Positions 52,436 to 64,000 of a stretch of 64,000 nt of DNA are shown piece by piece. Each line of letters begins with the position of its first letter. Position 1 is the stretch's first letter. The stretch is from positions 1 through 64,000 of the forward strand of contig DF241450.1 of NCBI GenBank assembly GCA_000507305.1, read 5' to 3'. The DNA comes from Breviolum minutum Mf 1.05b.01 (Eukaryota; Sar; Dinophyceae; Suessiales; Symbiodiniaceae). A program made the position numbers and the translations under genes. The notes under the pieces are model-generated. The model searched no databases. It had not been told where the DNA came from and saw nothing but the letters and a program-made list of their open reading frames with translations.

Positions 52436-53656
52436 ATGCGTTGTGCAGCATTCGTGGCAAGTGTGGCGCTGTATGCATCGGGCGAAGATCCGTTGCGGAC
52501 GGCCTTCAACCAGTTTCAAGCTAAGTGGCACAAGAACTATGCCAGTCCTGAGGAAGAAGCACACCGCTTTGGACTCTTCAGTGAGACTTACAAGCACGTC
52601 ATGGAGGAGAATGCCAAGGGTCATACCTATGAGCTTGGCATTAACAAGTTTGCTGATCTCACACATGAAGAGTTTGCCGCTTATGCTGGCAAAAAGTCTT
52701 CCAAACAACATCGTCTTTGGGGTTCTGCCAAGCATTTGGGCACCCATCATTACAGCGGCAAGGCTTTGCCTAATGACTGGGACTGGGTTGCCAAGGGTGC
52801 TGTCACACCAGTGAAGGATCAAGGCCTTTGTGGCTCCTGCTGGGCATTTTCCAGCACCGGAGCACTGGAGGGTGCATTGTTTGTTTCTGCTGGAAATCTG
52901 GTGTCCTTGTCCGAACAGCAATTGGTAGATTGCACTGAAGGTCGGGATGAAGATGCTTGTCATGGTGGCGACCAGGATCCAGCCTTCAAATATGCAGAGA
53001 CTGCGGATATGTGCACTGAAGATAGTTATCCTTACAAAGCCAAACTCGGAACTTGTGATACTTCCTCCTGTTCTGTTGGTATCCCAAAAGGTGGTGTTAC
53101 TGGTTATCAGGATGTAGATGCAGATGATGTGAACGCACTTATGGAAGCAGTTGTTCAACAACCAGTGGCCATTTCCATTGATGCCAATTCTACGGGATTC
53201 AAGTCCTACCAGAGTGGGGTTATCCAATCCCAATGTGGAACCGACTTGGACCATGCAGTTCTCTTGGTGGGCTACGGCACTCTGAATGGCATTCCTTATT
53301 GGAAGGTGAAGAATTCTTGGAACACTGATTGGGGAATGGATGGTTATGTCCTCATCGAAAGGGGTGTGAAGAGCTCTGAAGGTATGTGTGGTATCCGTGC
53401 TGAGCCCACCTATCCCATTGTATCCTCCAGTTCTCCAAGCCCAACACCAAGCCCTCCAAGCCCTCCAAGCCCTCCAAGTCCAACATGCTGCTTCAGCTCT
53501 GATGCCAGTTGTCAAGCTGGACGGGTGTGTTGCTCTTCGAGTCAGAAATCCTATGCTTCCGAATCCAGCTGTCAACGTTATGGTGCCAAGCACAATTGTG
53601 CCTGGGACGCTTCCCAGTCCGAGTGCGTGGTGCAATCCTCCCTTTTCGTAGTCTAA
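52436..53656 (+). CDS. cathepsin L-like papain-family cysteine protease
   Basis: An uninterrupted 406-residue preproenzyme. Residues 1-16 form a short hydrophobic signal. The propeptide (about 20-105) has an I29 inhibitor pattern with GINKFADLTHEEF. The mature domain starts near LPNDWDW (111) and shows oxyanion Gln129 and nucleophile Cys135 (QGLCGSCWAFSS), CHGG at 176-179 in place of the usual CNGG, catalytic His273 (LDHAVLLVGYG) and Asn293 (KNSWNTDWGMDGY). A Ser/Pro linker (330-349) leads to a Cys-rich C-terminal extension (351-397). The start is placed at MRCAAFVAS, where the signal peptide begins; an in-frame ATG at 52361 would add 25 residues before it. Expected in lysosome, vacuole or secreted. 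It is intronless, unlike its neighbours. Confidence 0.95.
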   Translation: MRCAAFVASVALYASGEDPLRTAFNQFQAKWHKNYASPEEEAHRFGLFSETYKHVMEENAKGHTYELGINKFADLTHEEFAAYAGKKSSKQHRLWGSAKHLGTHHYSGKALPNDWDWVAKGAVTPVKDQGLCGSCWAFSSTGALEGALFVSAGNLVSLSEQQLVDCTEGRDEDACHGGDQDPAFKYAETADMCTEDSYPYKAKLGTCDTSSCSVGIPKGGVTGYQDVDADDVNALMEAVVQQPVAISIDANSTGFKSYQSGVIQSQCGTDLDHAVLLVGYGTLNGIPYWKVKNSWNTDWGMDGYVLIERGVKSSEGMCGIRAEPTYPIVSSSSPSPTPSPPSPPSPPSPTCCFSSDASCQAGRVCCSSSQKSYASESSCQRYGAKHNCAWDASQSECVVQSSLFVV

Positions 53657-54420
53657 ACGGAGGTAAACGGTGCGAAACATATGTACCAACCAAGGTGTGG
53701 TTGGATCGAGAGGGTTCGACACTGTCCTTGGAGTACACAATGCTGATGGACCCACTTGGGGTTCTTTTTTTGCCTATCCTTAGAAGGTCTGGGCAAAGCC
53801 CAGTCTTGAGTCTGACAGAAGAAGGAAAAAACAATTTGGATCAATCCTCTGGATCTTGGACCCTCGTGATGTGATTCTTGAGTTGAGTCGTTGAGTCAAT
53901 TTGGTCAATTTGCCAGGTGCAGCCAGGCCTGGAACCAAGTCTTGGCACTGATCGTGGTGATGCTAGCTTTCTTTCAGCTAAGGCATCAAGGAAGACACCA
54001 GCGAAGTCAAAGACGAAGAGGTGGGATTGATGTTATCTATTGTAATCTGGCACTGTTTCATGTTTTGCATGTTTTGCCAGTAAATGATGTAAATGATTTG
54101 CTAGCACTGTGTTTGTTTGCTTTCGGAATATGTTTGAATCATTTTGACCTCAGGTTATGGCAGCGATGAGAGAAGCCGTGAAGACATTGCAGGCTTGGAC
54201 AGAGTGACCATCTATGCAAAGGCATATCGAAGCAGCTTAACAACTAAGCAGCTTATACCTACATGGTCAGACTTCGCGCGTCACGTTTCACCTTTTTGAG
54301 TTTCGGCGAACGTGTCAATCTGAGAACCTTCCAGGCAAAGGAGCAAAGCGAAGCCGTAGACACAGCATTGGCCTTAAAGGATCAACATTTTTAGTTCACG
54401 TAATTCAGAAAGCAGCTGAG
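53657..54420 (+). CDS. possible helical exons downstream of the protease
   Basis: Three short segments between splice-like borders read GIKEDTSEVKDEE (about 53982-54022), VMAAMREAVKTLQAWTE (about 54155-54207) and AKEQSEAVDTALALKDQ (about 54336-54386). They resemble coiled-coil exons of one gene, but they are short and no family is recognised. Confidence 0.28.
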
Positions 54421-54751
54421 TCTGCTTTTTTTGAGCTGGATTCTCAAGGTATCCGTGTGCACTTGGCTGTCCAGGTCATTAATGCTTTGCAGGATGGCAC
54501 GGGTGCACAAGATCCCGCGTTTAATGCCAACAGTGCAAAGCTCAAGACGAGGAGGGAGGGAGAGAGAGCGAGAAGACTTGCACTGGTATCATGGTTGTAT
54601 ATATCTAGTTAGTTATACGTATATAGTATATATACGGTTCAATAATTAGATGGTATATCTGTAGCATACCGGGACTCCATGGCATGCCTCAGGCTTGAGA
54701 TGCTTTCGTCACTTTTCATGGTTTGGCATCAGAAACCCACAAAACAAAAAC

Positions 54752-54905
54752 ATGTGTTGCGCATCGGATCCACAAGGCAGTCACGTGGCTGTGACTCCTG
54801 AAGATCCGGTGCTTGCTGCCCTAGCAGATGGGATCGGAGCACAGGAGCCAGAGAGTTTGGTCGCCCAGCTCGGTGCGGTGAATGTTGCAAATTCAGTTGG
54901 TCTTG
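54752..54905 (+). CDS. probable first exon, unknown protein
   Basis: From ATG 54752 the frame reads MCCASDPQGSHVAVTPEDPV, then LAALADGIGAQEPESLVAQL, a plausible N-terminal exon with two Cys near the start. It fades into non-coding character after about 54905. No family assigned. Confidence 0.4.
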
Positions 54906-55398
54906 GAAGCAGATTTTCCTTCATTGATTCATTTCTTTGCAACGACAGGGAAAGATGCCGTGCAATCCAAGTAATTCATGGAAACCAGGGACGACATTTC
55001 AAGTTTGTAGGTGACTTACAGACTATATGGTTGGCTATTGTAGACTCTTAGATCGCCCCAGTGTCTGAATCTTGTTCCGTCAATCTGGTAAATCTGGGTC
55101 TGAGGTGCTCCAGTCCATACTCGTGTTCCTCGGATTTACTGGAATGGTGCTTGGATGTGGTGTGGCATGTGGAAAGATGGAGATTTTGGGCCATGTGACG
55201 TTCAGTTGGACACAGGCAAGGTTGTAATTGTACTTCTTTGGCTATTTGCGGAAAACATCCCCTTTATCCCTTTATAATTGGAATGCCTTTGCCATGAGTG
55301 ACATATATTGATTTGATTGACGTATTATGGTTAATTTGTCCTCATTTTGCTCGTTCTTGTTCTTGGTGTTCTTGGTTTCACTCGTTTCACCTGTCAGG

Positions 55399-55508
55399 AT
55401 TCAACTGACCTCACGTCTGACCTCACTTCCAAGGTCTCGGCTGTCACACTGCAAGAAAACGCCAGTGATGGTAACATGGTCACAGTCAGCTGGCATCTCA
55501 GCCGTTGA
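55399..55508 (+). CDS. possible terminal exon, unknown protein
   Basis: After a TCAG acceptor the frame reads DSTDLTSDLTSKVSAVTLQE and NASDGNMVTVSWHLSR, then TGA. It may end the gene whose first exon is at 54752. Confidence 0.35.
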
Positions 55509-58500
55509 GCTTTACGCAGACCCTGCGTCTCTTTGGTGATGTTAACTTTGAGACTTTCAAATTGTGTGACATGGCGCATGGCCACACAAATCGAAGATGA
55601 GGCATGGTAACATAGTAACTATGCCTGATGCATCCTCATGTATCCTGATCATAATACTGATAGCTGTATACCTTTTGCATCCTTTTTCTGTGCGTAACCA
55701 TAGGCACAGGTAATGTAGAGTCTGGGACACTTTTTTGCTGCCCCCTTCCGAGATCATTCTTCTTTGCCAGTCCAGGTGGGGCAGTCCCAAACTCTTCCTT
55801 TCGATGCATTCACGACTGTGTGAGGGAAGCAGCTGCATTTTCATACGTGATACTTTGACATGGGAGGCGCGTGCCTTGCTTCCTGACGCGAAGAGGCAGA
55901 GTGGAGATGAAATGGGTGAGTTGAAATATGCTTTTGCAAATGATCCAAAACGGGGAATCAAAATTGGCACCAAACCCCGCAATTGCATATACAACAAGGC
56001 CAACAAGGAACAAAAAGAAAAAGCCCTTTGGCCACGAAAAGCTGCCTCCAAATCAAGAGGATGGCTATCGGGCAATCTATAATGTGTAAAGGAAAGATTC
56101 TCCATCGATGATTCAGTTGGCGTGCAAACATCTAAACAGCCACACCAACACATAGTCAACACATAGTCACACATAGCGGAAATGGATCGGTGAAACACAA
56201 TCCTGCGGTGTGGCCAGTTTCGTTGAGCGCATCCCCGAAGTTGTCGCGGATGCTGGTGAGGCAGCAGGCGTGAAGATAGGGTCATGCAATGTCATGCATG
56301 TGAAGATGCGCACAGATGTGAAGATGGCGTGAAGATTCCTGGGCCCATGTTCAGGACGAAGTTCTCGTAGTTTCTGGTCCACTCGTTCTGGCGCACTGGT
56401 CATCAGACTTAGAAGTCTATTTTGACGTTGCATTGTGCAGCCTCCACACGCCAATGCAACGACGAAACGCTTGCTATTGGCCGAGGCAGCGGCGGTAGGC
56501 TTTGTGGCAGCTACATGGCTCGCAGCATGAACCTTGGAGACGTTTGTCTTGCAAGAGATTGAGTGACCCTCCAGCTTTTCAGATGCTTTTCAGATGATTT
56601 TCAAATTGATTTTGGGTAATCCATAGGAATCCAGGAAATTTGTATGTCTTTCTATGTCTTTCTGCTCATCGAAGCTCTTAAGGTCATTTGTATGGCAACA
56701 GGCTTTTGGATGGCTGTGTTCTCTGGCTGGCGCAGCCAGGGATCCAAGTTCCATGTGGAAACCCACCGACGCCCGCAACGGTCTGTCACGAATGAGGCGA
56801 CACCAAAGGCAACCTTCGTTCGACCATAGAGGCAGGAGCACTGTCATTATCATCACATGATCCTTGTGCCCTTGTGGTTAAACCTTTTTCAGGTTTTAGT
56901 ATGCAGTCATATGCAATCTATGTCCTATGTATTGATTCACCTATCATCAACTTGTTTATGTACAATGTACATAACATAATGCAACGAATATAACATGGTG
57001 TTACAACATTGTAAACCCAGTACACGGTAATATAGCATCATAACATTACATAATACAACATAATAGTACAGTAACAATGTAATTTATTACCAGAATACAT
57101 ACAATTCTCAAAATGTTGTAATAATGGAGTACAACATTATGAAATACGCGATGGTATAGGTTTTATACACAGATATGTTTTGCCCTTCGTGCGGTCTGCC
57201 ATTTACCATGCTTCGGTCTTTGTCAATCAAACGTGTAGCGTGATGTTGGCACGTGTAACGGTGTAACGGCAACAAATGTCCAGTTCAGGCACAGCGGCGC
57301 TCCCGTTCTACAGATTTGCAGAAGCTCATGCCATCCTCAGGGGGCTCGGAAGCCAAGCTGGAAGAGATCCTTGATGGTAAGAGGGTTTGTGAGATCGGTG
57401 AAAAGTGAAGCTCTGAGCTCTGAGCTCGGAATGAAAATGCACCAAAGAACAATGGAACTCCCGGGGTACATCGGTTTGGATGCAGACCTGGAAGATACCT
57501 TGAAGACCTGAAAGATGTTACACATTGTTACGCATAAAGTTCACTCCATGCTTGAGTATTGGAAGACCCTTTTAACGTTAAAGCATGTTTTGAATACGAA
57601 TTGAATCGCATTTAGCTGGAAAGAGCGACCATTTGTGCAGCTGAGGCTATGACTGTGCTTTTTCAAAGCCGGTAAGCCAGGACCTTAGAGCAACCAGAAA
57701 CGATGAGCACAATAAGCAAACCTAGGCCCAGCCTCAGTCCAGATATAGGGTTAATTGGTCATGGGAAAACTGTGGAAAGCAAGTAGTGAATTGTGAAGTA
57801 ATGAGGAAGACATACTGCCGAGTTGCCAGTGATGTGAAGACTAGACACATTTAAAGACCAAAGTATCTATTGTACTCGTGGCGAAGTGAATTGCACCGAA
57901 CATGACAGGCTCCAAGCAACTACTTCGTTTGGAAGTACGGGCCAGGAATCCCAGACTGCCAAGCGCATGGGATGGAACGGTATGGAACACTTGCTCCTGG
58001 TTGCCAACGGGCCCGGATGGAGGTCGAAGGGCCAGACACCGGCCTAGCTACCTTGAAGGCACCACTCACAGGCCGGAGAATCGAATCAGGTGATTTCGAT
58101 AGGTTGAAAATCAGGCCTTGAAGAACACATGGCCCACATCCAGCCTTTTGTATCCTTTTGTCACGCTCGGCTTGGCAGCTTTACCTCGGAGGCCGCGACT
58201 GTGTACTTCATTCAGCTGCAGTGATCGGAGTCTCAGCGATTGAAAAAATCCTTCAAAGGTCACAGCCGGAATAAAAATGACAAGATTGGGTTCTCCTCTT
58301 AGCCGTAGCCTGCTGCCACCGAGATTTTGGTGATCCATTTGAACCAAGGTCTAAGCAGCTTCATGACGGAATGTTGGGCCCCCAGAGAACCCAATTCCTG
58401 ATTGTTGGCATTTGTGAGGATTTTCCAAGATTCGTGAAGATTTGTGGATTTATGATGAATCATGATGGACATGATGAATCAGAGGGTTGGAGCAGTTCCA

Positions 58501-58980
58501 AACCAAGCTGCCTCACAAGCCTGAGTTTTTTGCTGGCCCTCTGGAAAAGCCTCTCGAATTTTCGCACTTCAAACATTATGTCAGAACACCGTGGGAGTCA
58601 CTCCGTAACGCTCCCAATTTGTCGATCTTCATCTAAGCTCTACTTGGCTTTTTGGGAGCGACTTCTATCTTTAGCCAACCGTCACAGGCCCGCAGTTCCC
58701 ATGGCCTTTTCAGCATCCAGTGTGGACTTCACTGTAAGCTTGTTGGATGACAAGGAGACATGTCAGGAACTCAGGATTCAGTGTGGAGATTCTTGAAGTC
58801 AGCTCCATCAGTAGCTATGAAACTTCTGAACTTATGCCATATTCATGGGAATGATATATGATGATATCACAATAACGTCATATGATATGATATGTTCACA
58901 TATCGATTTCAGTCAGGACTTTTTCAGTGTCATTCAAACATCTGGAAGCAACTTCTCAATTTTTGGCCCATGGAGTGACT
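55509..58980. other. few coding signals; AT-rich tract
   Basis: Weak exon candidates lie near 56690-56830 (MATGFWMAVFSGWRSQGSKF), 57318-57375 (LQKLMPSSGGSEAKLEEILD) and 58500-58796. None has a recognised domain. The rest appears non-coding. Confidence 0.35.
56930..57175. repeat. AT-rich degenerate repeat tract
   Basis: Loose repeats of ACATAA/TAACAT/ACAATGT motifs. It includes the short palindrome TATGTAC-AAT-GTACATA near 56956. It lies in non-coding sequence. Confidence 0.6.
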
Positions 58981-59800
58981 TGTCCAGGTATCCATATCAA
59001 GGGCGAAGACGTGTCGCTCTTTGACACGGTAAATGGAAAGTGCATCGAGCGCACTACTTTCGACGCTGCGCCAGACAGTTGGCAGGACTGAAGTTTCAAA
59101 ACCTTGGTTTGTCGTAAGTCAACTCAATCAACGCAATGTTCATGTGATTTCATGTGTCAGTTCATCGCGCACTGGACCAATGTGCTTGAGCAGCTTGGAG
59201 GTTCTGTTCTTTTGACTGTGTGAGTACTTCGCTCGAGTATTGCTGCCAGGATTTCGTTCTGACACATCGTTCTGCTGCTCCTCAAGGCGGCCAATAAGAG
59301 CTGTTTCGTCGATAGAGCTTCCTTTGCTTGATATTTCATTTGAAATATACTGAACTGTTCGGATATCTTCCAAAGCTGTCAATCTCTGTACATGCTGTGA
59401 GCTGTGCAGTAGGTATTGAAACAGCATGATATTCGAATATATTTCAGACAAACACAGTGGTACACGGTCGCTCGTGCTTGGGATGCCAACACGTTTGGTC
59501 TTCGAATCGTTGAAAATGGCGTCGTAGCTAAGGGCAAGAGTGGGCAGCAAGCTCATCGCTACGCAGGGCACTCACTTGATTTTCACCCTATCAATGTGGG
59601 CCACCCCATGGATGAATTCTGAAGACTTCAAAGAGAAACGAAAAATGGAAAAACACGCAACCCAGGTGCAGATGATGCTAGCTTGGAGTTTCAAGAGGCA
59701 TCCCTACTCGTCGGCACCACGGTGACGGCCATCCTGCCACGTTTGCCAAGGCTCCGGAGTTGTGCTCGTTGCACTGTAGAAGTGATGTGGCAGGTCATTG
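58981..59800 (+). CDS. three probable exons, unknown protein
   Basis: About 58988-59092 reads GIHIKGEDVSLFDTVNGKCI and ERTTFDAAPDSWQD. About 59447-59545 reads WYTVARAWDANTFGLRIVEN with GVVAKGKSGQQ. About 59694-59785 reads EASLLVGTTVTAILPRLPRL and a Cys pair. The borders are AG-like. The order suggests one gene on +, unidentified. Confidence 0.38.
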
Positions 59801-62040
59801 GAGAACTGCACCGAGGAGTTGATGGCCAATTGTCTTTAAGGTGGGATGAATGCTCAAAGTAGGAAAGAGTTACTGAACGCGTGACAAAATGGAAAGAACT
59901 GTGAAAAATGCCTCGGAATGTAATTGAGAACAACCATAACTAAGTCTCTCGACAAAATAATAAAGAAACATTAGGAGCCAGGAGAGATGAAGCACTGACC
60001 GGAGGTTTTAGAGTTTGAAATGGAAAGAACGCCACAGCCATCGTTGGTTCCGGTCTCTCTGTGGTGGCCAGGCCATGGCAGGGTGATGTGAAGACTAGCT
60101 GGCGTGGCAAGAAGCTCCGAGAGCCATGGCGTCGGGAGCTCATAGGTCGAGCAGGCGTAGCTGATAGGATGCTGATAGGCGCTTTTCGGAGGTTTTAGTT
60201 CAGAAATGCATAAAGTATACATAATCATACAATGGATGGGGAGCTAGTGAGTACTGACAAATGGGCAAGTGACAATACTTTGGGCTCAGAAATTGAGGGA
60301 CGTTTGAAAGGTCTAGGAATTTCTGGAATGTCTGGAGTTGACATGGAAGCACCGTCTTAAGGCACCTCATGGGAGCGTGGATGCGACGAAAAGAGCTCCA
60401 GGTGCAGCCGAACCGAAAAATCTGGTCGAACTCATGATCACTGCATCGTGGTAGCATGTGTGGTGGCATATCATCGTCCAATTGGCAGCATATACCACTT
60501 ATATACCAGTTATATTGCCTTGGGTTATATTATATTATATATTATCTATTACATCTATATACCACCAGAAAAATCATTGACTGCAGCTGTGAGCTGAAAG
60601 AGGAGCAAAACTATCATTCCCAAAGATACAAGTTACACAGGTATTTAGGTAGCATTATTTAGGCACCTGCTAAGGTCAAAACGTGGAAATTTGCACAGAT
60701 TTCTGAAATATGTGCATATTTCAGGGTTGCACGGATAAATTTTGCTGATGAACGGTATTTTACGTAGAGGAACGGTAACGCATTTTGAACGCAATTTGAA
60801 CGGGTGAGCTGCCACGAACGGCCTCGAACGGAAAATCCACTGCGCGTGGAAATTTCCACTGAGGGTGTGGAATATGTACATTTTTCTTGCATTATAGATA
60901 TAAATATATATATATATATATATATGCAAATGACATAATAAATGACTTCAAAAAACGCACGATTCCCTTATGAGGCGCAAAGGCAAAAATTCACTGTCGC
61001 GAGTCTTAACAACCATTTTTTTTCCGAGCTTTGTTTTTTTTTCAGTAGCCTCAAAATCAAAATTTGCATTCATGGAAACATTCCTTGAATTCTAGCAGAA
61101 GGTTTCCAGACTGAAAAATGGACAGGTCCTCAACGCCTGAGATCTTGAAACAGAAGGCTGGGAGAACTAAAACATACTAAAACGACTAAAACCATGAACG
61201 TGGAGAAGACGCGCTGCGCAGGTTTTCATCAGTGATGATGAGAAGCTCTTGACCAAAGAGCCCGAAGTTGACAGTGGCCCCGCCCGAACTTGACCAACAC
61301 TTGCACGATAGGAAAGTTGACGGACGATATCTTTAGGAAAACAACACATCAAAGACACACGTTCTGATGAGTGATGACGCGTGTGATGTGCTATCATAAT
61401 CAGAGCTCAATCATAAAGTTTGAAGTTTTGTGCATGCCACATGCCAGGTAAACTGAGAGAGTGCGCAGGTGGCTTGGGCAACTTTCTTGGATGAGGTGTG
61501 CCATCTCGGTCCACCCGGCTCTCCCTGAACCCTTTCACACCAGATCGAATGTTGGGCTCATGCCTCAAAAACTGTTTGTGAGATTTTGTGACGGTAAAAA
61601 TCGAGTATTTGGATGTATTTTGATGTATTTTGTGGAGCGGGATGGCTGCCACCTGTACAGATGGGCCCAGGCCCTGTGCCTAGGAACGGCCCAACCACTT
61701 CAACCACTTCCTGCCCTGGTTGAAGATTGATGAATTGATACGTTCATTCGCAGTCTGTCTTGGTTAACGTGGTTCATGGTGGTCCGGCAATGTTCCTTCC
61801 GACAGCGTGTCGGATGTTTCTTACATTCTGCGACTGTTGCATGGAATCGTGCAGCTTTTAAGGCAGTGCCGCCCTGCTCGCCACCGTAATTTTGCTAGTG
61901 CACCTGCCACTTTCATGCTACCTCATCTTTAGACTGCCATAAAATCTAGATGGTCTTGGGGTAAGACAGTTCCCAGTACCTGCCAGCAAGTCGTTTGTCA
62001 GCTTTCTTGGAGCATCGGCGTTTTCAAGTGAAGGTGACCT
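59801..62040. other. no supported gene
   Basis: Long AT-richer stretch, including the (TA)n run at 60905. Only short, low-quality frames were seen. Confidence 0.4.
60905..60924. repeat. (TA)n dinucleotide run
   Basis: About ten TA units, in non-coding sequence. Confidence 0.9.
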
Positions 62041-62052
62041 TCCTTTGGTTAA

Positions 62053-64000
62053 GTGGAAGCAGAGCGGCCAAACGAACCTGGAAATTCAATCGAAAATGGC
62101 GTCCTCTCCATTCTCCATTTGCATCTCGGAATCGAGTTCTTCGATTGTCCAGATAGCAATCCGACGGGATCCCATCGAAGGCTCAAACTCATGGAGCTGA
62201 GCCGTGGCGTACGGTTTTCAAAACTTGACCTTATATTAGCATGATTTGATATTTTAATTGGAACCTTTGTGCCATGTTGAATTAATGAAACTCATCCTGG
62301 GTTCGAGATGCAGCGGCAGCATAGACAGATCCAATCTACTTCGACATCTTCCTCTGTGATCAGGATATCAAGCTATAATTTCATTTAGTTTCAGTATCGT
62401 AATTCATAGACAGTTTCACTTTGGATTCACAAGTTTGAGATTTACATAGATTTACCAGTTATGGATTGATCATTAAGTGTTTTGGGTTGTCCGGCATTCC
62501 CATGTCAAACAAAAGTGACAAACACAGCCATTCACCAACCATTTCTGAATGTGAGTCAAGATCATGCAAGCAGATGGCGTTTCAGACTCCTGCCGACGCT
62601 TTGAGTCCAACATTTTCAGGCTGAGAAAACATTCGAGAAGTGACGCCTGGTTCAGTGACCATTTGACTTTTATGGATTTTCAACGATTTGGAGATTTCCG
62701 TTTTCCGGGAGTGTTTTGGTAGCAAAGCGTGCAGGCCAGATCGATGCAAACATTGTGGTCGAGTATGGCATGCGCCTGGCACACAGTGCGAGGAGGGTTC
62801 TCTCTGAACCTTCTATGCAACGAGATGTACAAAGAGTCTGGTGCTGCTATGTGATGGGAACACTTTGCCCACATAAATCCATATTCAACATCATATTAGA
62901 CATCATATAAGCGCGGAAATACGAGTAACTAGTACAGCATTTGCAGATTGAAGACTTGAACCTCTCTGAGGCATGACCCCAGTGCTATTGAGGCAGCCCA
63001 ACTTGCGATCTTCCGTGGCCAGGCACAGAAGTTTGGTCCGGTGCATCACGAAGCCTGGCCACGGACACCACGAAGCTTTCGCGTCAACCTTTCTTCAGGA
63101 CGTGGAAAGAGCAAGCGGAGCCAGCGGAGCCAGCGCGTCGAGAAGCGAAGCCAAGGTGTGACAATTGCCGGGCAATTCACAACAAATCCGTGACAGACTT
63201 CGAACCGAGTGAGGCGAAGCCCAAGCCCAAGCCAAGAAATGGCGAATGGCTCTACAATGACTCTCAAACACAGGCGTGGACAACCTGTGAGTGATTAAAT
63301 ATCATGTAGCTGTAGTTACATAATGTATATGTAGTTGCTATCCAAGATCAAAGATAGCTGATAGCATCTGACAGCGAAATAGCAGTGATTTGGACTGAGA
63401 GTGTTTCATATGATTTGATGGCTCTTGAATTTCTGTATAGCTCCATTGCGCACGATCAAAAAGTATCCCTTAATGATAATGATTCACTCATTGTTATCAT
63501 TCATACTCAGTACTCCTGGTTGGTGCATTCCTCGCGAATCTTCCATGAAAGGAGGATGATGTGGTCTCAAGCGACTCAGGGGACGAAGGCTTTCGAATGT
63601 TCGCGGGTCAGGCGCGGTGGAACTGTGTCATGTTAGCCTTGGACCTTGGAGCCAAATTGTCAACACGCTTGGGATCAATGTGGGGTAATGTTGCGCCTCT
63701 TTAACTCACCTATGCACAAGTTGTTTGATACTTGATACTCTGATGCTTCACGATGTTTCATGTGGCTCGGTCTATCAAATGAGGAGCTGAAGTCCTTTGC
63801 ACCTGACCGCCTGAAGCCCGCAGTTACAAAGGCTACGACATTATCGGTTGCTGTGATGTTCATTTTTTCGGGGTGGTCCGGTGAAGGTAGCAAGTGTTTT
63901 TTAGCCGTGTTGCGAGCCTTTTGGATGCTTTGGCTGCAAGCCTTTGGAATTGATGCCATGCGCTTGCAGATTGTGGACCTCGTTGACTTTGAGGAGTGCA
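62053..64000 (+). CDS. scattered exons of an unidentified gene, running off the window
   Basis: About 62053-62210 reads EAERPNEPGNSIENGVLSIL and then HLGIEFFDCPDSNPTGSHRR. About 62720-62810 reads AKRAGQIDANIVVEYGMRLA and HSARRVLSEP. About 63100-63290 reads CDNCRAIHNKSVTDFEPSEA, then a Lys/Pro run and PRNGEWLYNDSQTQAW. The last bases, after CTTGCAG (63968), read IVDLVDFEEC, open to the window edge. They are probably parts of one or two genes. No domain recognised. Confidence 0.35.

Noticed and set aside
52430..53755. 441-residue minus-strand ORF opposite the protease gene
   Set aside because: It is a mirror of a strongly coding + strand ORF; the + frame has all catalytic residues of papain-family proteases.
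56956..56972. palindrome TATGTAC-AAT-GTACATA as a terminator or origin
   Set aside because: Short, in an AT-rich repeat tract, with no supporting context.

Overview
The window looks like nuclear DNA of a dinoflagellate, probably a Symbiodiniaceae-type alga. This is inferred from layout and not from a marker gene. Almost every coding signal is on the + strand, as expected of unidirectional gene arrays. Most genes are broken into many short exons, often with GT or non-GT donors and AGG-like acceptors, and the long introns hold tandem repeats. Two genes, in contrast, are uninterrupted ORFs of 1.2-2.3 kb. No bacterial operon features, rRNA, tRNA or CRISPR were seen.

Region 1 (about 1-13,500) is a composite of two related tyrosine-recombinase retrotransposons (DIRS order). 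Element 2 (5311-13497) looks complete. It carries the split direct repeats typical of PAT/Ngaro-type elements: A1, then genes, then B1-A2-76 bp-B2. A1/A2 differ at 2 of 329 positions and B1/B2 at 2 of 265. Its genes, all on + and intact, are a tyrosine recombinase (YR), a Gag-like protein with a Cys/His zinc-binding tail, and a Pol made of a cytosine-C5-methyltransferase-like domain, reverse transcriptase and RNase H. Gag and Pol share one frame and are separated by a single UGA followed by C. Element 1 (about 537-5310) is a diverged relative with its own degenerate A repeat, YR, Gag, the same in-frame UGA-C, and a methyltransferase-like domain cut off exactly where element 2 begins. The YR-Gag-Pol order, the recombinase with His-x-x-Lys, and the methyltransferase-like N-terminus of Pol form an unusual package. 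It is the best candidate here for an undescribed system.

Region 2 (about 13.5-64 kb) is host DNA. Genes recognised from exon translations are: an acid ceramidase/NAAA-like amidase spread over about ten exons (15.6-18.4 kb); a gene for repeats of the type 'YFVPxxADxIGVxD' split over many small exons (about 22.2-24.6 kb); an uninterrupted gene with RING-H2, a Deltex C-terminal domain, a multipass membrane region and an unidentified C-terminal domain (25.1-27.5 kb); a His-rich exon built on a 24-bp minisatellite (28.0-28.4 kb); a polytopic membrane protein gene (about 28.5-33.1 kb); exons with coiled-coil or charged sequence (33.4-36.5 kb); a 2-oxoglutarate/Fe(II) dioxygenase of prolyl-hydroxylase type (about 39.1-41.3 kb); an unidentified multi-exon gene ending at 49,590; another ending at 50,983; and an uninterrupted cathepsin L-like protease gene (52.4-53.7 kb). 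From 54 to 64 kb only scattered short exons of unknown proteins are visible.

Exon boundaries given for spliced genes are approximate, because they were read by eye and dinoflagellate splice sites are loose.
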